Below, piece by piece: positions 59,234 through 64,000 of a DNA stretch of 64,000 nucleotides (the stretch's first letter is position 1; each line of letters starts with the position of its first letter). The DNA lies in the NCBI RefSeq assembly GCF_030929595.1, contig NZ_JAVFVR010000001.1, forward strand, positions 930,001 to 994,000, in the 5' to 3' direction. The position numbers and the translations under genes were made by a program. The notes beneath the pieces are model-generated. The model was not told the DNA's origin. It did not search any database and was given only the letters and a program-made list of their open reading frames with translations. This DNA comes from Flavobacterium sp. LHD-85. GTDB taxonomy: Bacteria; Bacteroidota; Bacteroidia; Flavobacteriales; Flavobacteriaceae.

Positions 59234-60346
59234 ATGGGATTCAAGACCAAAATACGCTTTATACACAAATGGCTCGGACTAATTTCCGGACTTATCGTTT
59301 TTATAGTCTCTATTACGGGTTGTATTTTCTGTTTTCATGATGAAATAAAAGACATTACAAGAAAAGAATGGCGTTTGGTTGAACCTCAGAATAAACCTTT
59401 TCTTTCACCATCTGAGCTGCAGGAAAAAGCAAAAGAAGCTGTCCCTGCAAACAAAGCTACCATGATTGCTTATTATGGAAAAGACAGATCGGCAATTGTT
59501 TACACTTATTCAGACACAGGAAATCTCTACTTATATTTTAATCCGTATACTGGGAAATATTTAAAAGCAGAAAATCCAGAAACTGACTTTTTCATTATTG
59601 TCGAATACATTCATTTATATCTGCTCCTGCCCGATTATATAGGAAAGCATATTATTGGCGGAGCAACTATCATTTTTATTTTATTGCTTATTTCGGGAGT
59701 TATGCAATGGTGGCCCAAACGAAAAAGCGACATTAAAAGAAGCTTCACTATAAAATGGTCAGCAAAATGGCGACGTGTCAATTACGACTGGCATAATACC
59801 ACCGGTTTTTACATTTCTGTAATAGCCTTAATTTTAGCCATAACCGGACTTACTTTTACTTACGAATGGGTTGGTGATGGAATTTATAAATCCTTCAACT
59901 TTGGGGGAGACAAAGCAGTTGAAACAAAAACTCCTGTAATTGATACTGCCACATTCAAAATAAATTCGGTTATAGCAATTGACAAAGCATTTGTTCAAAC
60001 TCAGAAATTGCAGCCAAAAGCAGAAATGTTCTTTATAATGATTCCGCAGCAAAAGGGCGATATTGTCAGCACAGGAGCTTATCCGCATACATTGCGTTAC
60101 GATCAGCAGAGCAACTATTATTTTCATCCGTCAAGCGGAAAATTAATCCAAAGCCAAACTTTTGACAAAAAAAGTCTGGGACTTCAAGTTGTCGAAATGA
60201 ATTACGGAATACACACAGGTCAGGTTTTAGATCTTCCTGGAAAAATTATAGCTTTTACGGTGAGTTTAATTGCCGCTGCATTACCTGTAAGTGGATTTAT
60301 AATCTGGTTTGGAAGAAACAGAAAATCTAAAAAAATAAAGACATAA
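59234..60346 (+). CDS. Second PepSY-domain membrane protein
   Basis: The 370-residue protein begins MGFKTKIRFIHKWLGLISGL, with the HKWLGL motif and helix typical of PepSY_TM proteins. It then has a periplasmic region, paired helices around HIIGGATIIFILLLISGVMQ, and a C-terminal helix (VSLIAAALPVSGFIIWFG). It is a shorter relative of the preceding gene and probably also acts in ferric-siderophore reduction. It has its own transcript, since a terminator lies upstream and TACTTTTA (59209-59216) is one base off the -7 consensus. Confidence 0.88.
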   Translation: MGFKTKIRFIHKWLGLISGLIVFIVSITGCIFCFHDEIKDITRKEWRLVEPQNKPFLSPSELQEKAKEAVPANKATMIAYYGKDRSAIVYTYSDTGNLYLYFNPYTGKYLKAENPETDFFIIVEYIHLYLLLPDYIGKHIIGGATIIFILLLISGVMQWWPKRKSDIKRSFTIKWSAKWRRVNYDWHNTTGFYISVIALILAITGLTFTYEWVGDGIYKSFNFGGDKAVETKTPVIDTATFKINSVIAIDKAFVQTQKLQPKAEMFFIMIPQQKGDIVSTGAYPHTLRYDQQSNYYFHPSSGKLIQSQTFDKKSLGLQVVEMNYGIHTGQVLDLPGKIIAFTVSLIAAALPVSGFIIWFGRNRKSKKIKT

Positions 60347-60349
60347 AAA

Positions 60350-60383
60350 AACCGTCCCTTTTTTAATGAGACGGCCTTTTTAT
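60350..60383. terminator. Weak terminator between PepSY and YwqK-like genes
   Basis: CCGTC (60352-60356) pairs with GACGG (60370-60374), and flanking A-runs and T-runs extend the stem imperfectly. It lies between convergent genes. Confidence 0.5.
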
Positions 60384-60402
60384 AATTTTTTTGAAATTAA
60401 GA

Positions 60403-60750
60403 CTAATTTCTGTCTGCTAAAGCATTTTTCTGTAAACTTTTAACTGAGTTCACTTTGTTGTCTACATAAGCAACTTCGCTTAAACTGTTTTCATTAAAGT
60501 AAATCCATTTTCCTGTTTTAACTCCGTCTGTGTATTCTCCAACGGTTTTTTTATTTCCTTTTTCGTCATAAGATACCCAAACACCGTCTAATTTACCGTC
60601 TTTAAAAAAGCCTTCTTGCTGCACTTTACCATTTTCATGGTAATACGTTGCTTTTACCTTGTTTCCAGCAGCTTCTAATTCAGGCTTTCCTTCTTGTGCA
60701 ACTACAATTCCAGAGAACAATATTGCAGCTAAAATTACACTCTTTTTCAT
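60403..60750 (-). CDS. Secreted MORN/YwqK-like repeat protein
   Basis: The 115-residue protein has a signal peptide (MKKSVILAAILFSGIVVAQ) and three MORN-like repeats (YYHENGKVQQEGFFKDGKLD, VWVSYDEKGNKKTVGEY, KWIYFNENSLSEVAYVDNK), the pattern of proteins labelled YwqK antitoxin. No toxin gene is adjacent and the protein is exported, so an antitoxin role is unlikely here. It may bind phospholipid or another envelope partner. Function is unknown. Confidence 0.8.
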   Translation of the reverse strand: MKKSVILAAILFSGIVVAQEGKPELEAAGNKVKATYYHENGKVQQEGFFKDGKLDGVWVSYDEKGNKKTVGEYTDGVKTGKWIYFNENSLSEVAYVDNKVNSVKSLQKNALADRN

Positions 60751-60877
60751 ATCTTTAGGTATTTAATGTTAAGAAATCTTTATCAAATATAGTCAATAGT
60801 TTACATTAAAAAAACTTTTGCTTAACAATTTGGTAACATAAGATAAAAACTTAACATTGGAAAAATGCATAAAACAA

Positions 60878-60905
60878 AAAAACCAGCGCTGAAGCACTGG
60901 TTTTA
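60878..60905 (-). terminator. Terminator after the TlpA-like gene
   Basis: AAAACCAG and CTGGTTTT form the outer stem around an inner GCT/AGC pairing. The A-run on the left gives a T-run on the minus strand, 56 bp after the TlpA-like stop. Confidence 0.75.
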
Positions 60906-60961
60906 CTGATGTTTTAGAAATATTTAAGTTTTACGATAACGTTGTAAATTTCGTAAATAAA

Positions 60962-61957
60962 TTAGTTCAATAATGCACTAAGCTGTTTATCCAATTCAGG
61001 ATCTGATGGTCTTGATGCATCAGATTTTACAATATTGCCTTGTGGGTCTATTAGAATAAATCGTGGAATTCCAGTTACACCATAATTAACCACGAACTCA
61101 GATTCCCAATCTTTATCTGCAAATAACTGGACGCCTCCTAATTTTTTATCGGTTACAAACTTTTTCCATTTTTCATTGTCTTTTGCTTTATCAATAGAAA
61201 TGCTTACAAATTCAATATTTTTTCCATGATATTTCTCTTCGATCTTTTGTAAGTAAGGAATTTCAGCCCTGCAAGGCGCACACCATGTTGCCCAAAGATC
61301 AATGTAAACATATTTTCCTTTTAAATCAGAAAGTTTTGTTTTTCCTCCTTTAAAATTTTCATAGTCAAAACCTGGAGATGCTTTTCCAACCATTTTATTT
61401 GCCTTTGCAACTCTTTCATATTCTTCGGCAGCATATTGGTGAAAACTCTCAAAACTGCGTTTTAAAGCTGTTTTAAATTCAGGAGCAAAATCACCTTTTT
61501 CAAGACTTTCTGTATCTGCTTTTAATTTACCATCAAGTAAAGCGGTAAATTCAGCCGATTCTTTTGCAAAAGCATCTTTCTGAAAATTTTCATCTTTTAA
61601 AGCTTGTTGAGCTAAAAAGTTACTTTCGTTTACTCCTTTACCTTTATACAATATAGTCTCATCAAATTCCTTTGCATCCATTGTTAAATTAACTTCAGAA
61701 TTTGGTTTTAAATATAAATTAGAAGATTCTGTTCCGTCAGAAAAAACATAGAATCCCTGAGGAGCATCAAAAGCTGCAGCAAAAACTCCTTTTTTATCGA
61801 TTGGAATTACTTGCCTAAAATTATCTCTTCCTTTAATCACTAAAGTATCGCTATTTCTGTTGGCGATTTTAGCACTGAATTTAATTGAATTCTTGCCTTG
61901 ACCTATAACATTCAAGGCATTAAGAATTACCAAACCTGCAACAAGGAGTTTCTTCAT
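60962..61957 (-). CDS. Secreted TlpA-like thioredoxin with DUF4369-like N-terminal domain
   Basis: The 331-residue protein has a signal peptide (LLVAGLVILNALNVIG), a beta-rich N-terminal domain like those before many Bacteroidota TlpA proteins, a helical middle, and a C-terminal thioredoxin domain with C226-AP-C229 in LWATWCAPCR and a cis-proline in GVTGIPRFILID. It probably reduces or isomerises disulfides in envelope proteins. It is a single gene with its own terminator. The partner is unknown. Confidence 0.9.
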   Translation of the reverse strand: MKKLLVAGLVILNALNVIGQGKNSIKFSAKIANRNSDTLVIKGRDNFRQVIPIDKKGVFAAAFDAPQGFYVFSDGTESSNLYLKPNSEVNLTMDAKEFDETILYKGKGVNESNFLAQQALKDENFQKDAFAKESAEFTALLDGKLKADTESLEKGDFAPEFKTALKRSFESFHQYAAEEYERVAKANKMVGKASPGFDYENFKGGKTKLSDLKGKYVYIDLWATWCAPCRAEIPYLQKIEEKYHGKNIEFVSISIDKAKDNEKWKKFVTDKKLGGVQLFADKDWESEFVVNYGVTGIPRFILIDPQGNIVKSDASRPSDPELDKQLSALLN

Positions 61958-62087
61958 GGGTCTTAAAATTATTTTTTAGAGAATCAAAACTAAAGAATTA
62001 ATGCTTCGGAATTTCACAATTAACAATTTATTTGAAATTATTCTGAATCAACTTATCACTTTACTATATTATCTTGAATTTTGTATT

Positions 62088-62095
62088 TACTTTTG
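62088..62095 (+). promoter_or_regulatory. -7 promoter element for aspS
   Basis: TACTTTTG matches TAnnTTTG exactly, 18 bp before the ATG at 62114. It argues against the in-frame upstream start at 62081, which would lie before it. Confidence 0.6.
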
Positions 62096-62113
62096 CAGTC
62101 TAAAATTTTGATT

Positions 62114-63865
62114 ATGTATAGAAGTCATAATTGTGGCGAATTAAACGCTTCAAATATTAATACCGAAGTTACACTTGCGGGCTGGGTTCAAAAATCACGT
62201 GATAAAGGATTTATGAATTGGGTCGATTTACGCGACCGTTATGGAATTACACAACTTATTTTCGACGAAAGTCGTACCGATAAAACTGTTTTTGAATTAG
62301 CCAAAACTCTTGGAAGAGAATTTGTAATTCAGGTAAAAGGAACTGTTATTGAGCGCGAAGCCAAAAACAAAAATATTCCAACAGGTGAAATCGAAATTTT
62401 AGTTTCTGAATTAACGATTTTAAATTCAGCTTTAACTCCTCCATTTACAATTGAAGATGAAACTGACGGAGGTGAAGATATCAGAATGAAATACCGTTAT
62501 TTGGATATTCGTAGAAATCCTGTAAAAAACAGTTTATTGTTTCGTCACAAAGTAGCGATGGAAGTTCGTAAATATCTTTCTGATTTAGATTTCTGCGAAG
62601 TTGAAACGCCTTATTTAATTAAATCAACTCCAGAAGGAGCAAGAGATTTCGTTGTACCAAGCCGTATGAACGAAGGACAGTTTTATGCATTGCCACAATC
62701 TCCGCAAACCTTCAAACAATTATTGATGGTAGGCGGAATGGATAAATATTTCCAAATCGTGAAATGTTTCCGTGATGAAGACTTACGTGCAGACCGTCAG
62801 CCTGAGTTTACTCAGATTGACTGCGAAATGGCATTTGTTGAACAAGAAGACATTCTGAATGTTTTTGAAGGATTGACAAGACATTTATTAAAAGAAATTA
62901 AAGGTATCGAAGTAGAGAAATTCCCAAGAATTACCTACGACTATGCCATGAAAACATACGGAAACGATAAACCGGACATTCGTTTCGGAATGAAGTTTGG
63001 CGAATTAAACGAATTTGCACAACATAAAGAATTCCCAGTTTTTAATTCAGCTGAATTAGTTGTGGGAATTGCTGTTCCGGGAGCAGGAAATTATACTCGT
63101 AAAGAAATTGACGGATTAATTGACTGGGTGAAACGTCCTCAAGTTGGAGCATCTGGAATGGTTTACGTAAAATGCAATGAAGACGGAACATACAAATCAT
63201 CAGTAGATAAATTCTATGACAATGATGATTTGGCAAATTGGGCAAAAGCAACAGAAGCAAATCCTGGAGATATGATTTTTGTTCTTTCTGGTCCAGCAAA
63301 TAAAACAAGAGCGCAACTTTCTGCTTTACGTATGGAATTGGCCACTCGTTTAGGATTGCGTAATCCTGAAGAATTTGCTCCACTATGGGTTGTAGATTTC
63401 CCATTATTGGAACTTGACGAAGAAAGCGGACGCTACCATGCAATGCACCACCCATTTACTTCTCCAAAACCAGAAGACATGGCGTTATTGGAAACAGAGC
63501 CAGGAAAAGTTCGTGCAAATGCATACGATATGGTTTTAAACGGAAATGAAATTGGCGGTGGATCTATTCGTATTCACGATAAAGCGACACAACAATTAAT
63601 GTTCAAATATTTAGGATTTACCGAAGAAGAAGCAAAAGCTCAATTCGGTTTCTTAATGGATGCTTTCCAGTTTGGAGCACCGCCACACGGAGGATTAGCT
63701 TTTGGTCTTGACAGACTTGTAGCAATTCTTGGAGGTCAGGAAACCATTAGAGATTTTATTGCTTTCCCTAAAAATAATTCAGGACGCGATGTTATGATCG
63801 ATGCACCTGCAGCAATTGATGATGCACAATTGAAAGAGCTTCGAATTAAAGTAGATATTGCTTAA
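62114..63865 (+). CDS. aspS: Aspartyl-tRNA synthetase
   Basis: The 583-residue protein is a bacterial-type class II synthetase. It has an OB-fold anticodon-binding domain ([20 protein letters not shown]), the class II core with [12 protein letters not shown], motif 2 [17 protein letters not shown] and motif 3 [15 protein letters not shown], and the bacterial GAD insertion in the middle. It charges tRNA-Asp; sequence does not settle whether it also charges tRNA-Asn. The start at 62114 ([11 protein letters not shown]) matches the family. A strong terminator follows. Confidence 0.97.
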   Translation: MYRSHNCGELNASNINTEVTLAGWVQKSRDKGFMNWVDLRDRYGITQLIFDESRTDKTVFELAKTLGREFVIQVKGTVIEREAKNKNIPTGEIEILVSELTILNSALTPPFTIEDETDGGEDIRMKYRYLDIRRNPVKNSLLFRHKVAMEVRKYLSDLDFCEVETPYLIKSTPEGARDFVVPSRMNEGQFYALPQSPQTFKQLLMVGGMDKYFQIVKCFRDEDLRADRQPEFTQIDCEMAFVEQEDILNVFEGLTRHLLKEIKGIEVEKFPRITYDYAMKTYGNDKPDIRFGMKFGELNEFAQHKEFPVFNSAELVVGIAVPGAGNYTRKEIDGLIDWVKRPQVGASGMVYVKCNEDGTYKSSVDKFYDNDDLANWAKATEANPGDMIFVLSGPANKTRAQLSALRMELATRLGLRNPEEFAPLWVVDFPLLELDEESGRYHAMHHPFTSPKPEDMALLETEPGKVRANAYDMVLNGNEIGGGSIRIHDKATQQLMFKYLGFTEEEAKAQFGFLMDAFQFGAPPHGGLAFGLDRLVAILGGQETIRDFIAFPKNNSGRDVMIDAPAAIDDAQLKELRIKVDIA

Positions 63866-63893
63866 TTTGAAGTAAATTATTCATAAAAAAACA

Positions 63894-63925
63894 AAAAGCC
63901 GCTGAAATTTCAGCGGCTTTTTTAT
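63894..63925 (+). terminator. Intrinsic terminator after aspS
   Basis: AAAAGCCGCTGAAA (63894-63907) pairs perfectly with TTTCAGCGGCTTTT (63908-63921), followed by more T. The remaining bases to the window end (63926-64000) show no complete feature. Confidence 0.9.
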
Positions 63926-64000
63926 ATTAATGAAATATTAAGAAAAATCTTAGCTGCTGATTTTTGTGAATTATCATATTCTTACAAACGTAATGCTTTT

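Noticed and set aside
60403..60750. Toxin-antitoxin pair based on the YwqK label
   Set aside because: The protein has a signal peptide and there is no adjacent toxin gene.
63042..63455. Minus-strand open frame inside aspS
   Set aside because: It lies wholly within a strongly conserved synthetase gene and shows no domain.

Overview
The window is AT-rich chromosomal DNA of a Bacteroidota bacterium, most likely a Flavobacterium or close relative. Support comes from -7 promoter elements of the TAnnTTTG type, a TonB receptor with an N-terminal carboxypeptidase-regulatory domain, an alanine-rich extended ribosomal protein S16, the TPR-AraC regulator architecture, and many short palindromic intergenic repeats. 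The genus is inferred from gene style and was not tested by alignment. Most of the window is ordinary core genome: no insertion sequence, prophage, CRISPR array or rRNA was seen.

Region 1 (1-7.1 kb) holds the end of a leucine/branched-chain operon (leuC end, leuD, a 2-isopropylmalate/citramalate synthase family gene, leuB), then an RRM protein, a lipoprotein, and rpsP-rimM followed by a tRNA-methyltransferase-like gene. Region 2 (7.1-17.8 kb) is the most unusual part. It is a peptide-secretion locus with an S41 protease, an HlyD adaptor, a C39-peptidase ABC exporter, a candidate structured RNA, three small peptides with related leaders (one of only 41 codons), and a fusion of a C39-like domain with VKOR and thioredoxin domains. 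Three tandem 46-47 aa double-glycine peptides follow, facing a membrane TPR-AraC regulator. The Cys-rich peptide and the tandem acidic peptides share the leader ending EQKTIKGG, which ties both families to the same exporter.

Region 3 (17.9-28.7 kb) has an acyl-CoA dehydrogenase, a DUF3050 protein, an AraC regulator with an ABM-like protein, a seven-gene polyamine-like membrane operon (AdoMet decarboxylase, DUF4178, small TM protein, DUF350, membrane aminopropyltransferase-like protein, Tat-exported flavin amine oxidase, polytopic membrane protein), a SPOR-like membrane protein and tRNA-Ser(GGA). Region 4 (28.7-40 kb) has a divergent LysR/MFS pair, tatD-acyltransferase-asparaginase, a second S41 protease, a sigma-region-2/TM/TPR fusion, a retropepsin-like protein and an MFS drug exporter. 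Repeat-dense intergenic DNA lies between these genes.

Region 5 (40-50 kb) has a TetR-TolC-MFP-RND efflux operon and a YceI gene. Their promoters carry the same inverted repeat at the same distance from the -7 element. A polyprenyl synthase and small unknown genes follow. Region 6 (50-64 kb) has sucA-sucB, a TonB siderophore-type receptor with DUF3325-like, DUF3649-like and PepSY membrane proteins (iron uptake), a second PepSY protein, a YwqK-like protein, a TlpA-like thioredoxin and aspS.
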